From Coptis chinensis (taxonomy: Eukaryota; Streptophyta; Magnoliopsida; Ranunculales; Ranunculaceae): a stretch of 64,000 nt of DNA. The first letter of the stretch is position 1; each line of letters begins with the position of its first letter. A program made the position numbers and the translations under genes. Below are positions 24,901-36,578 of the stretch, piece by piece. A model generated the notes under the pieces. The model did no database searches, was not told the origin of the DNA, and saw only the letters and a list, made by a program, of their open reading frames with translations. The stretch covers positions 6,968,501-7,032,500 of the forward strand of contig CM027377.1 in assembly GCA_015680905.1 (NCBI GenBank). Direction: 5' to 3'.

Positions 24901-26085
24901 TTTACCTGACATCATAATGCAAATGGAAGAACTGGTTAGTCTGGGAAGAGGGGAAGACAGAGTAATATGGTCAGACTCAATACACGGAGACTATCAGATG
25001 AAAGAAACTTACAACAGCTTAAGAAGTGAGAGACAGAGTGTACAGTGGCATGTAATTGTATGGTATTCAAACCGAATACCAAGACATTCCTTCATCGCTT
25101 GGTTAACGCTTCGGGGAGGGCTGAAAACTTTGAATGTGCTGATGGAAAGGAAGGTGGTGAGAACAGACATCTGTGTTTTGTGTTGGAGGGAAAGAGAAAC
25201 AATAGAGCACTTATTTTATCAATGTAATTATTCTATTTATATATGGCAGCAGTTACTCACAAGTGCAGGATACAAAACACAGAGGAAACAGACATGGCAA
25301 GAAGAAATAGAGTGGGTGATCGAGAAAGCAACAGGTAAGGGGTGTGACAAAGACGCACTCAAGCTGATATTCAATGGCTTCATATATTCAGTGTGGCAGG
25401 AGAGAAACCGAAGGATTTTTAACAACAAACAAACACAAGCAGCTCAGCTCATTCACACGATTTTGAATGATACAAAGATAAAGCTCAGAGCATGTAAATT
25501 CAAAATGAAGGAAGGACCGAATAGAAGAAGGCTAGAGGAGTTATGGAATGTAGAGATTGAAGTAGAACAGAACCAGATCAGGTGGTGCAGATGGGCAAAA
25601 GGCGAGGAAAATGAATGTGTATTGAACACGGATGGAACACTCAAAGGTACGCAAGGAGGGTGGGCAGCGACTTTAAGAGATTACAATGGGCATGTTCTAG
25701 CAGCTCGCGGTAAAGGCAGATCACAATGATGTTGCACTCATCGAAGTTACAAGGACTGATGCGGACTGAAGTTGGCAAGAAGATACAATATAAAGCGGGT
25801 CGAGGCACAAACCGACTCAAGCAATGTGGTGTCTTTTATGAAGGCCCAAGCCACGATATCCATGGCAAGCTAAGACTACGATGGAAGATATACTGACAAT
25901 ATGTTGGACAACTAGATGGGTTTAGTATTGTACATGTATATAGAGAGACAAATAGGTTGGCAGATGCTTTGGCTGCTAATATTCCTAGTCTTTGTTTCAT
26001 TGAGATTGTACCTAGTTCATTTTCTGAAGATGTGAAAAAAATTATCTATGAGGATGCTATAGGCAAGGAATATGCAAGAATGTAA
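21923..26085 (+). pseudogene. LINE ORF2: endonuclease, reverse transcriptase and RNase H
   Basis: The endonuclease (21923-22546) shows GCWNIRGLN, VETK and ILGDYNSIL, and its final SDH motif lies in the next frame at about 22577. The reverse transcriptase (22540-23913) shows KAPGGDGFTSMFFKATW, DYRPIACC, KIDLKKAYDTV and GIRQGDPMSPYLF, then a stop at 23911. Its catalytic FADD lies at about 24000. The zf-RVT region (about 25060-25250) contains ICVLCWRERETIEHLFYQC. An RNase H starts at about 25600 (NTDGTLKGTQGGWAATLRDY) and ends after a shift with NRLADALAAN near 25960. Frameshifts occur near 22546, 24060, 24270 and 25730, with stops near 23911 and 24695, so no active protein can be made. The RNase H identifies a plant L1 subclade that acquired this domain. 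Confidence 0.9.
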
Positions 26086-26159
26086 TCAGCTCATTTTATC
26101 TATGAAAAGGGGTAAGGGACCTCTATAAAAACCCTGCTTATCTACCAAAAAAAAAATAT

Positions 26160-26316
26160 ATATGTACATGTATAACTATGATGATTTGCATGAGCATTAC
26201 GAGGCAGGAATTTTTAGGATAGAGGACCAAGGGGATTATAACGTCACCCTTGGTAGCCTGTCTATGAACGTGGGCACTGTTATGTTTTGGATTATGCTAA
26301 ACATTAGAGGGGAATG
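26160..26316 (+). pseudogene. Second Athila-type 3' ORF, part after the LINE
   Basis: After the second copy of the LINE target duplication the interrupted frame continues with YDDLHEHYEAGIFRIEDQ and ends at a stop at about 26316. The reading frame of 20265-20277 and 26160-26172 is the same, so removing the LINE and one duplication restores an open frame across the junction. Later frames to 26462 are shifted relics. Confidence 0.55.
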
Positions 26317-26462
26317 ACGTTATTCTTCTGTGAATGACGAAACTTGTGATATTTTTCTTGCTTTAGCTGGGGGACGTACACTCTATGATATTCCCTATAC
26401 CCTAATGTCTAGTTTAGCCCGAGCCCATAGCAAGAGGCATGAGTACCTTCTTATGCCTGTTT

Positions 26463-28561
26463 AAATTTGCCATATAATTCTACGTTTCTTCCCTATTTTT
26501 TGTGCCCGTTTCACGGATTGGGTTGGGGTCGACATTGTGAGACCCACCAATTGTATGGTTCGCTCATTTCGAGTATTGACTTGGCCGGGATGGCAGGTAC
26601 AACCTCATTTGGTTGCTCCTTACACCCCATCAGACATAGTAACACTAGACAGGTTAGCACAAGTTGACGACACACGGCGGCGGGCTTGACAAGTTATCAT
26701 GGCATGACAGGATGCGAAGGAACCTCCTCTCTTTGGAGAGGGAAATGAGGAAAATGTTTAAGCGGGAGTTAATGTTAGTTTTTATTTCAGTTAGTGTTTG
26801 CTTATGTCCCAAGCAATTTGTTTCTCATTAACCTCATTATGGGTGGAACTCTTATAGAGTTGCGTCAATTTTTCTTTTCTATATTAGTATGTTTAACCTT
26901 ATTTTGCAGATGTTCTAGAATTTCACGCATTTCAATGGTATTTCTCTACCCTATTTATTTAAATACTTTGAGGACAAAGCATACTTCTTGTTTGGGGGCA
27001 TATAAACAAATGTAATTAAGGCATCTGTTAGGATATAGATATGTATAATATGCATTTGTTTTCTAGTTAAAAAAAATTCAAAATTTTTAAAAATTTAAAT
27101 AAAAAGTGTGCTATACACTTAAGAATATTGGTATTGTTTTATTTCTCTATCCTCTCAATAATCTAGAAGTCTCATGTAGTTTTTGTATTAGAATAGTTTT
27201 TAGAAACTTAGGCTAATATGTAGGTAATAATCCTTGCATCTATCTATAAATATGTTACATGAGTATCTATGATTGTTAGCAGTAAGTTTCTGTAATCTAG
27301 GCTAGAGTACTTATTTTACAAATCCTGTGAGAATATAGCCTAAAGCCTTATATGAGTGAACATTTGAGAAATGACACAAGGGAGAAGTAAAATCCGGATA
27401 GATAAATCACACGTCCACTTGCTTGATTACTATACCATATCCTAAAGCGAGAATTTAGGCCCTCTTTGGATCGATATAGCTAGAAATTCAAACCTATGAA
27501 TTATTTTCCGCTAGTCTCCCCTCTGAGCCTTTCTTGAGCCTTTCATAAACCGCAAATCCTTTACCCTGTTACAAAGCAAAACAAAATACAAAAAATCAAC
27601 CTACCCAATTCTTTGAATAAGTCTGAGAATAGAGATGAAGAATAGAAAAAGGAAGAACCTTTGAAATCAAGAATTTGTTAGTCGCTTCAGATAAGAAAAT
27701 GAAGTTTCCATCCAAATAAAAATAAATAAATAAATAAAAGAAAATAAAGAGTTGGAACTCCAAAAAATAGAATCAAAGAAGTCAAAAGCCAAAGAAAAAG
27801 AAAAATATGGCTAAGGATGGAAACAAAGTGTAGAAGCAAAAGTAAAGAACAAAGGTTTCTCTAGTTGCATAATATGAAGCCTCTATTATCTCAGATTTGT
27901 CCTCTTTGAATATCCATTTCCTTCCTTCTTAAACCATCTCCTAATCCCCGCAACACCTAATAAAGACCTCTAGCTCAATTAGGAATAGGTTAGTGTGATA
28001 GTAAGTGGCAGATATGTTTGATCGACTCCGGCTTCCTTGTGTGTCATTGAGATTGTAAGGTAAAGTGTGCCCACTGCACACTGGAGTAGTGAAACTTGAG
28101 CGGAAAAATCAGAGTGGTTTTTGTCTTGACATTTATGTGAGGACCTACTTAAGGACGCTATTCCGAGTTTTCAGAAACGGACCTGCTAGTTCATCTCATA
28201 GTATTACTCATTGTATATATGTTTATTCGTAGATGATTGATTATTATGCATATATTAGCTTAGGTTTCGACTTGATTATTCTGTATTCATTGTTAGTGAG
28301 ATGTATAGATAATTGAGACATAGATAAAGAAATAATAGTTTTATTTCTGAGTCGTTGTAGTATAGATGAAGTTTGTGAGTACCTTCACTGGAAAACTCTC
28401 ACGAGGCTATAATTCGTCCACTAGGGAATTTCTAGTGGTTTAAGGCCTTGTTGCATATGGTCAATGCAATCGCACTCAGCGAAACGAGATTAGTTAGAAC
28501 TCCATTTTTGGTCACTTATGATAATTTCTCATATTTGCTTGAGGACAAGCAAAATGCTGTT
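26463..28561 (+). other. 3' non-coding region of the Athila-like element
   Basis: This AT-rich region has scattered A-rich tracts, one (27718-27745) made of AAATA repeats. A TTTGGGGGC phrase at about 26989 is polypurine-like. Just before the LTR comes the phrase GAGGACAAGCAAAATGCTG. No coding frame was recognised. Confidence 0.5.
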
Positions 28562-28572
28562 TGGGGGTGGTT
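28562..28572 (+). other. Polypurine tract of the Athila-like element
   Basis: TGGGGGTGGTT lies directly before the 3' LTR, where a polypurine tract primes plus-strand DNA synthesis. It is short and contains a few pyrimidines. Confidence 0.6.
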
Positions 28573-29984
28573 TGATAAGAGCCCAAAACTGTAGTTTTAA
28601 CCCCTTAACGATAATACTTTTAGACCAATTATGCGAGTAATAAATAAGAGTTAATATTAATTACGTGCTTTTATGTATTTCAGGCATTGAAGTCAATTAT
28701 GTGCAGAAATGTGCCACTTTGGCGATATAAAGGAGCAAAGGGTTGGTTGCTAAGAAGTTTTGGGATTAAAGGCCAAGACGGACAGAAACAGCACACAAAA
28801 GTCAGCAGAACTTCCGAAGATCGTATCTTTGGACTCAGGCCTCGGAATTGGGCATACCTTATGTCAAAACGACCGACTCAGAAAGAGCTTTCTAATGGTC
28901 CAAACTTTGACCTAATCAGAGGAGTAGAAGAGGACGAAAAGCCTGTTGAAATCAAAGCTAGCTGAAAAGAGGCCTGTGGACTGAAGAAATTGCGCTTTGG
29001 GCTCGATTTTCCGGCCCAAAACATGGACCCTCAGCCCATGAAAGAAAATGTGGATCTGGTCTCCTCCATTTCAACACACAAGACTTAGCTCTTAAGTATC
29101 AATTAGCTTAGGTTAGAAGGTAACCATTGGAGTAGCCATTAAACCTTAGTTCTAGATCTAGTTTTGAGAATTTTAATTAGTTTATTAATTAGTTTTCATA
29201 CCTTGTTTTAATTTAGATTATTGAATGATTGTTATTATTCATTAGATTAAATAAAATAGTTAGTCTTGATAATTTCGGTTTTGATTTATTGATTTACTTA
29301 GATCTAAATTCAGTTATTAGTTGTTATTCATTTCTTAGTTATTTAATTTAGTTTTGAATTATTGATTAGATTCTTTATATTAATAAAGTTAGAATTTTTA
29401 TGTTATGTCTTATTCAATTTCATATGGAAATGATAGTTTGATGAATCAAGGCTAAACCTCCATTAGAGGGGTTTGATGAAAACTTGATTGTGTAGTATAG
29501 AATCGTTATAAGAGTCTATTCCACTCTAGAAGGTCGTTGATTCGCCATGAGAATGAGTGGACGTCCTCACATGCTAGTTATGAATTGGTAGAGATGCCAT
29601 GTATAATTAGGGATTAGAACGACCAATTCTTACCGTAAGAACGTAAGAATTGGATTACAACAATCTATGCTAGTTTCTTAAGTTGGATTCAAAGTGGATT
29701 CAATTCCCCCCTAATTCTTATTCTAGATTCAAACTTAGTATTCCGTAGCATTTCGTAGTATAATTCGTAATTCTCTTATTGACTTTGGTAGAATTGATAG
29801 TCATAGGGAACTTGAATGCTAAAGAACTAGGAGTGAAACGAATCTTCTATTCCAACTCTACTTCAATAGTATCGAGAGTAGAAATCTTTGATAATCACGA
29901 GTTACGATAAAGTTTTAGTTTTACTTTCATTTGATATTCATTATTCATCGGAGTAGAATTATATTCAATTTTATCCTCTTATTA
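28573..29984 (+). repeat. 3' LTR of the Athila-like element
   Basis: This 1,412-bp copy of the 5' LTR begins TGATAAGAGCCC and ends CTCTTATTA, one base off the inverted-repeat end of the 5' copy. The target duplication ATAAT follows at once. Confidence 0.93.
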
Positions 29985-29989
29985 ATAAT

Positions 29990-32759
29990 CATAGCAGATG
30001 AAGTGATTCAAAGACCAATATGATTCTGAAGTAGAATGCTATGTGGTACGGTATCTACTGCCTTTATCTTTTTATATGCAAGTATGTTGATTTTCAACAT
30101 CTTTTAATTTTCATTCCAGGATTTCTGTACATGTTCTCCTCCACTTTAAGTAATCGGCTTACGAATGTGAAAATATGGATGCAACAACTTAGTAGAATAG
30201 ACTCCTGAAGAGCAAATTATCTTGGACGAAGCCTTTATCAAGTAATTTCATGCCCTTTCTGTTTACCTTTCTTTATTATGTTGTTGATTGATTAATGAAC
30301 TGCTACTTCTTCTTTTGTCTTCTTTAATTATTAACTCTGTTGTTGATTGATTAATGAACCGCTACTTCTTCTTTTGTCTTCTTTAATTATTAACTCTATT
30401 CATTTCAAATACTCGATGGTTTTACAATTATTAGGCAAATTATAATTTTTTCATCTAATTGTTCAGCTAAAATCGATATCTAGACGAACTGAATATTTTT
30501 TGTCCGTGGAGTCCCATGATTGATAACTATGAATCTATAACACGTTTCTACAAATTTCGAGATACACATTCAAAATTGTTATAGAATGGTTATCTATAAC
30601 CAATTGGTAATTTATCTATAACATGCATTTCGTATAACTGTATAAGTGCTTATTAGAAGCTCTAATAATTACTAATCTGAAGACGATGGATTAAATCAAT
30701 TAATGTGAAGTAAGAGGCTTAAAGCTTAGGAGCTGGAAAAACAAACCAAGTGTACTAAAAAAATAGAAAGAGCGCAATACAAAACACAATTTACAAATAT
30801 CTGTAGCTAGGATTTTTGTAGAATTGGTTTCAAGAGTCTTACGATATACTATGTTATAATCCCTAATCCTGTTACAAGTGACCTTAGCATAATTTTCATT
30901 TGCTAGGCATATGTTTTGTTCAATATTAGAGGACCAAAGAAACTCAAAACCAACTTCATAATATCAGATGCACAACTTCATATGCTTAGTTTTGTTCACT
31001 GTCAGATGCACATATATAGTGTAACTCCAATTTTTTATTTGGCCCTCTACCGCTACTCTGTTAGCTCATGTGAAGTATTAGCTGGGACTTTTACTGATTT
31101 AGAGAAATTTTAGTACCTGCTTCACATAGTCCCCAAGGAAAGTAACTGTAAAAGTACAACAGATATGCTCCACATATTTTGTTATGTATTTATGTGACAG
31201 TATATTGGTTTAAGTGTTGCTTACATAGTAAAAACATGCCCGGGGACAGTCTTATCTGATTATAATTTTATAGATTCATATATGGTGTTGTGTGGTTGAT
31301 TTGATATTCTCGAGCCCGTCCCCGTGGAAATTACGGAATTTCTTGAAGCTTTGCAAGAACTGAAGTCTGAAGCATGTGTGGAAAAAGATTGGGCACTACA
31401 AAATGAATGCAGGTGGTTTCCTGGCATTAATGAAGCCATGCGTAACAATTTTGTCTATCATAGCCATTGTTTTCTAGACGAATCTATGTCATTGAAAATG
31501 ATTGTGCTTGAATGAGCTCACTGGATGTGGTCAAGTTTGGCGTGAAGGTAAGCATTCTTCTTATTTATTTTACCATTCATTTCACCACATATTATTGAAC
31601 CATTGATTTTGAATTTAGGTGGGGTATGTACTTAACTTTTTGCTTAGTTCACAAATGAAAATAGAAGAAGTTCGATTTTTTCTCTTTAACTGTGTGCAAC
31701 TTGAGAAAAAACTAACCTAGATTCCTAAGTAGATGACGCTATGCTAGAAAGAACCATAGGTGTCAGGTGCACTTGAGTTTTATTATTTGTCATACTTGCC
31801 AAATGAAGCAAACTTCACAGTTCATCTACTTTGTTCGTGAACATGATGATATGACATGTTGAATCTTCAACCATACATTCATTCTAATATTCTTGTTAGA
31901 TAATCTGCGTATTTTTTCTTTAATATATTGGCGTTATTTCCTTAATACTGCTTCTCATGTGTTGTATATTCTGTTTTGCAAACTCCTTTACATCTATGTG
32001 GAATTTTTGGTGATTAGTGATTTTCCGTATGGTGTGGATTTTCTTTGAGATTTAAAACTACTAAAGTTGCTTTCTTCAACGTATGAAGTAGCTGCCCCTT
32101 TCCTCTTTCTGCAAATACATTTTGCTTACTTAGATCACATGCTTAATATTCTAACATAACAAACAATAATGTATTCTACAAAAATTCACTACATTTAATA
32201 TGTTTAGTTGCTTATGGGTTTTATTGTTTATTTGCACTTTGACCCAAAGTTATCCCAAAATCTATTTTAGAAAAATCCAAAGTATATCTGTATTATAGGA
32301 CCAACAACTTAGTAATGGAAAATACACTAAATGGGTGGAACTTAAGCTTTATTATGATAGTGCGCTAGCTAGAACAGAGGACTGACAATCCCGCATGACT
32401 TGATGTATAAGCAGGAGCAAGACCATATATATTAGGTGGATTTTAAGCACTTATGAAGTTTATGGAATGAGGATTCATAGGCAAAATCAATTCCTTAGGC
32501 ACAGTTGATCTGCCTCACCAAAAGTGGTAAAGTTATCCATTTTGCTTTTATGTGGTAGTCCTTTTTTTTTTTTTTTTTTTTTTCACTTTTGATTATCGTT
32601 ACAACTTACAAGTATTCTAATATATTGTATGACTTTTCAGTCTTTAATCACCGAAAGACCAACTCTATGGTAGATAGTAGCTTTTAGGATATAACCACCA
32701 AAACCAAATAGGGAAACTAGAACGATATTTTCCCCCCTTATTTTATAGTATTAGTCCAA
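29990..32759. other. Non-coding spacer with a weak unrecognised ORF
   Basis: This is AT-rich DNA after the Athila-like element. The plus-strand frame 31324-31515, which opens EITEFLEALQELKSEACVEK, has coding-like amino-acid composition but is short and was not recognised, so it could be an exon relic. A T-run of about 22 lies at 32561-32583. Nothing else was supported. Confidence 0.35.
30281..30398. repeat. 59-bp direct tandem duplication
   Basis: Two adjacent units beginning TTGTTGATTGATTAATGAAC start at 30281 and 30340 and differ at only a couple of positions, indicating a recent local duplication. Confidence 0.9.
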
Positions 32760-33161
32760 CTAGGCGACCGCCCAAAAAGTAAAAATCAGATGTACGTATT
32801 TGTACTTTTGTAACTTTAAATATAAAGAGTGTGTGCCTATAACAAGTATATGTCTCCGCTGAAACTGGAAAGCATCAATGGTGACACCTTTGACACTCTT
32901 GACTTTTGTTGTGCGCCCCTGATTGCTAACTAAACTGAGGGACTTCTCCAAGTCAGATGCAATAGATGCCAAATGCACATCAAGTTCTCTGGCAGGAGCA
33001 GGAGCAGGATCATGACTATCGTTTTTATGCACAAAGTAATCCCTAAACTCAATCTTATTGCAATTATTTACTGCTTCCGACATCATGTCCGATAGTTGGT
33101 TTACAAAACTATTTTTTTTTTGGTTTTGATGACTTTCCGGTTTTCTTCGATGCTTATTCAT
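32760..33161 (-). CDS. Hypothetical protein, 133 codons
   Basis: This frame opens with a basic, Asn/Lys/Gln-rich N-terminus (MNKHRRKPESHQNQKKNSF) and continues with VNQLSDMMSEAVNNCNKIEF and ELDVHLASIASDLEKSLSLV, amphipathic stretches that look like protein rather than random translation. The C-terminal part after about residue 95 looks like read-through of intronic sequence. It was not recognised. It may be the first exon of a small gene or a relic. No splice partner could be identified. Confidence 0.3.
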   Translation of the reverse strand: MNKHRRKPESHQNQKKNSFVNQLSDMMSEAVNNCNKIEFRDYFVHKNDSHDPAPAPARELDVHLASIASDLEKSLSLVSNQGRTTKVKSVKGVTIDAFQFQRRHILVIGTHSLYLKLQKYKYVHLIFTFWAVA

Positions 33162-34046
33162 AGATAAAACATGTGCGGTTATGAATAGATTTCATATCAG
33201 AAGTGCCCTTTATATGAGAAGTATATTGAGGCTTTGAGTTGATCTTTACCAGTGGTAGGTTGGTTTTTCAACTTGCCATGTGTTTGAAATTTATATTCCA
33301 ATCCAAATAGTAGGAAATTGATAAGGAGGTTTATGTTTTAGACATGTGCATTAAGGAGGAGGGTTTGAGGTCATCCACAACCACTATATGGTCTCCTATC
33401 GAATTGAAATGATTTGGTGTGGTTTGGCATTAAGATGCGACTTCATTTTTTCATTTAAAGAGTAGTCTCGAGTCGCGCTCTTCTGCCATGCGAAAGGAAG
33501 GTCGGACTCCTTACATTCATATAGATAGATTATAGATATAGGATATATGGGGAAATTACTTAAAAGTACATTGAAAGCTTTTAAAAATGTCAGCCGCCTT
33601 GGATGCGTTGATTATCAAGACGTGGTATGATGTTCAGTATATAAACCAAACAGACTTGGTATTGCTCTACCTTATTTTCTGCGTAGAAATGTGTTCGTCT
33701 AAGTTTTGATCCATCAATGGAGTTGGAATCATAAGAATATGGACGTGCCAAAGACCAAATATTATTACAAAATAGCTTTGACTCTCCTTGGATTTCTATT
33801 ATCTAGATGTGACCACTACATGTATTTCAATGCAATTTGTGGTATATTCTTGGCATTGCATATACATCAAAACCATTTACCATTAGCAAGTCCTCCTGAG
33901 TTCGCCTCCATTCTTCTAATATACAGTCGTTTCTTTCTCTCAAATAACCTCAGCCCAACAAAAGAAAAATCACTAAAGAAACCTTTTGTACTATAAATCA
34001 GTCAATCTACATTTCTCTATTTCTTGCAGAGAAAATCAAAACGAGT
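33162..34046. other. Non-coding spacer
   Basis: This AT-rich stretch lies upstream of the MADS-box relic. The last hundred bases include a leader-like TTTCTCTATTTCTTGCAGAG phrase that may descend from the 5' leader of the MADS gene. No other signal was seen. Confidence 0.35.
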
Positions 34047-34219
34047 ATTAGAAGAGGTAGGGTTCAGTTGAAGAGGAATGAAAACAAGATTAACAGACAA
34101 GTTACGTTTCCGAAAAGAAGGTCTAGGTTACTGAAGAAGGCTCATGAGATCTCAATTCTTCTTTGATTGTTTTCTCAACTAAAGGAAAGCTTTTCGAGTA
34201 TTGATCTACTGATTCTGGG
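34047..34219 (+). pseudogene. MADS-box (AP1/FUL/SQUA-type) exon 1 relic
   Basis: The translated frame reads [19 protein letters not shown] followed by [17 protein letters not shown], the start of a type II MADS DNA-binding domain. After a deletion of the CDAEV segment it resumes in another frame as [13 protein letters not shown], then STDSG, which is typical of the AP1/FUL clade. The start codon has become ATT, the expected GGA is AGA, a stop follows HEISILL, and an extra TGA codon lies before STDSG. A donor-like GTATAAG follows at 34220. No K-box exon was recognised downstream. It is a dead copy of exon 1, by sequence from a floral-meristem or flowering regulator family. Confidence 0.85.
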
Positions 34220-35077
34220 TATAAGTCCATTCTTTTTTACTCAATTAATATCATTTTATGGAAATATATTGATGAATGCTACAAGGAGTGCTAATTGGAA
34301 TGTTTTGGATCATGGATTGAACGTATGTCTATGAGGAGTTTTTTTTTTTTTTTTTTTTCCTATTTTAACTAAGACAAATGAAGTTGACATGAAATTTCAC
34401 CTCCTTAAAAGTGTGGCAGTATGAAAGACACAACTAGACGCTTTCTATGAGTACCAAATTGCAAACAAGAGAAGGAACTATAACTAAATTGGCCTTCAAT
34501 TGTCTCGGCCGTTATGGCTGTTAGAATTGAGATATAGGAAAATTGAGGATAAAATGAATATGAACTTATTGACTGGGACCATAAATGAATGTAAATAAGG
34601 CCTTAACAATTTTGAAAATATCTCTTTAGTTGTGATACTTTTATATATATTGGAGAGAAAAAAATAGGTGGGGTGCATTTGATATGGGTCACTTCCTTAG
34701 TAATGGGAGTTTTGTAGCGTGCTTATATATTGATCTTATTAGGTAGTATACAATAAGAATCATGATCATAATCCGGCATATATATCTTAAGTGACACTAG
34801 GATGGTCAAGACATGGTTGGAAGTTAATTACTTTAGAGAGAGTTATTGTCATGAGAGATGGATCTATGCAAATTTAAGTTTAGGTGCATCTGAACACTTT
34901 AGATTGGAATCGATCTTAGATTTGAGGACATCATTCTTTAGAGAAGTGGAGACAGAGGTGTTCATTTGATAAGGACATTTATTCAAGGTATATAAATACA
35001 AGAGATATATCCATTATGCAACAATGTCATATTGTCACATAACTAGGAAACATTCTTACAATCTCAACAGTACAATA
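34220..35077. other. Non-coding spacer
   Basis: A T-run lies at about 34340-34359. The phrase at about 34476-34508 containing TTGGCCTTCAATTGTCTC recurs at about 50526-50546 and 55650-55670 inside the 1.27-kb duplicated block. No further coding sequence was recognised. Confidence 0.4.
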
Positions 35078-36047
35078 ATGGTTGGTTTTGGTGGTTGGGG
35101 AATTCCAGAACAAGGTTGGAGAAAGGGCCCTTGGACTGCTGAAGAAGATAAATTGCTCATTGGCTATGTTAGTGTGTATGGGGAGGAAGCTGGAGTATAG
35201 TGGCTAAGTAAGCAGGTAATCACTCTTAAACCAACATCTGAAAAAAAAACAAACGAAAATGGCCGCTTACCAAAGTTAGAATATGATTAATAAGCACTAT
35301 ATTTGAGTTTGTACTCACTGTACTAATCTTTTGAGTACTTGGTCTTCAGGCTTGAACAAGAATAGCAAGAGTTGTAGGCTGAGATGGGTTAACTACCTGA
35401 GGCCTGGCCTTAAAAGGGGTCAACGAACTCCTGAAGAAGAAAACATTATCATAGAGATGCATGCCATGTGGGGAAACAAGTAAGACTATAGCTATTGTAT
35501 TATTTGAAGAACTTGATCATGTATATGTAGTATTTCTTAATTTGAATGACACGAACATAATGCTAAGATACTTTTTGTATTACAGATGGTCTATGATTGG
35601 AAGATGCTTGCCTGGGAGGACTGGTAATGAGATAAAGAACTACTGGAGGACACATTTTAAAAATAAAGCCAGACCTTCCCGAAGTGAAGAAAAACCAGGA
35701 GTTCGGACACTGAGGCGACAAAGACAACAACAGAAGAACAACAACTTCTGCACCAGCAGCCACAATTAGTTAATATGAATAATGTCCAATGTCAAGTAGA
35801 GCAAAGTGAGTACCAAGTATCTCTGGCGCAAGGTGGGCAGGAAATCATGTACCCTAACATGGAGGAACAATGCTTCTCTATGGTATCACAAAATAGTGTC
35901 TCAACCTCACGTAAAATATGTCTCAGTTTTTCTATGAACAAAAGAACAATATTCCTTTGTTATTTTTTGCTCGGTAAAGTGACTTTGCATGAAGAGATAA
36001 AACTCCATAATGGACTTTTTGTTGTTAGGGCATGGTCTCCATGGTGA
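35078..36047 (+). pseudogene. R2R3-MYB transcription factor relic, three exons
   Basis: The three-exon layout of a plant R2R3-MYB is kept. Exon 1 (35078-35215) has GWRKGPWTAEEDKLLIGYV, exon 2 (35350-35479) has [18 protein letters not shown], and exon 3 (from 35586) has [20 protein letters not shown]. Introns have GT-AG borders and correct phases. In exon 1 the frame shifts around GEE and a TAA replaces a residue just before the donor, so R2 is broken. A second frameshift near 35720 ends the protein at 35769, while the Gln-rich C-terminal region continues in another frame to about 36047. The DNA-binding helices resemble the MYB48/59-like part of the family, but the subgroup is uncertain. Decay looks mild. 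Confidence 0.85.
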
Positions 36048-36578
36048 TGTGGTCATAGTAGCTAACGGCTAACAGTTGACCTTGATTCATCTCCTTATGG
36101 ACCAAATGAGGAGCATGAGAAATGAAAGCGGTTTTGACATCAACAGTTGCTGTTTGCCTATTAGATTAGTGGACTTGGGTTTTTCAAGAGATGCCCAAAA
36201 TAAAAATTGATCAATTTCTATATACTTATTCCACCTTAAAGGAATCAGTACAAATGAAAAAGACCAAATTGTCGATATAACTGGAAAAAAAATCACGTAG
36301 TCTGGCCGTATGCAAAATATGGTTAAATTGTAGGAAAATCACTATCAAATAATGAGCTTTACAATGAAAAAAGTCTTGACGGACCCAAATAATTTTAAAG
36401 CCCAATACACATGAATAAGAGACTTAAGCATGTGAAAATTAATGGGCTTTTTCATCTATCAGTGTAGCAGGTCCGTCTTAAGTAAACCATATTTTATTTC
36501 CTTTTATATTGAAGTTTTTCCGAGAAGGTATATGGATCAAATGGTCCCAATAAAATGTTATAGTTCTATATTCGTTTC
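36048..36578. other. Spacer between the MYB relic and the Tat-lineage element
   Basis: No gene or repeat was recognised here. The last five bases (GTTTC, 36574-36578) are the left target duplication of the next element. Confidence 0.5.

Larger units (their letters stand above)
20278..26159 (+). mobile_element. L1-type LINE retrotransposon, degenerate
   Basis: The insertion is flanked by the 13-bp target duplication ATATGTACATGTA at 20265-20277 and 26160-26172 and ends in an A-run just before the second copy. It carries ORF1 with DUF4283 and a zinc knuckle, and ORF2 with endonuclease, reverse transcriptase, zf-RVT and RNase H modules, the plant L1 order. It appears to be full length but both ORFs are interrupted. 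Confidence 0.93.
11440..29984 (+). mobile_element. Athila-like Gypsy LTR retrotransposon, non-autonomous, with nested LINE
   Basis: The element is bounded by LTRs that begin TGATAAGAG and end CTCTTATCA (CTCTTATTA at the far end). It is flanked by a perfect 5-bp target duplication, ATAAT, at 11435-11439 and 29985-29989. Inside, in order, are a primer-binding site, gag, a CCHC knuckle and a retropepsin, then a long non-coding stretch and two Athila-type 3' ORFs. The reverse transcriptase, RNase H and integrase that should follow the protease are missing. A LINE of about 5.9 kb is inserted in the second 3' ORF, so the element was about 12.7 kb before that insertion. Indels between the two LTRs and many stops show it is not recent. 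Confidence 0.92.
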
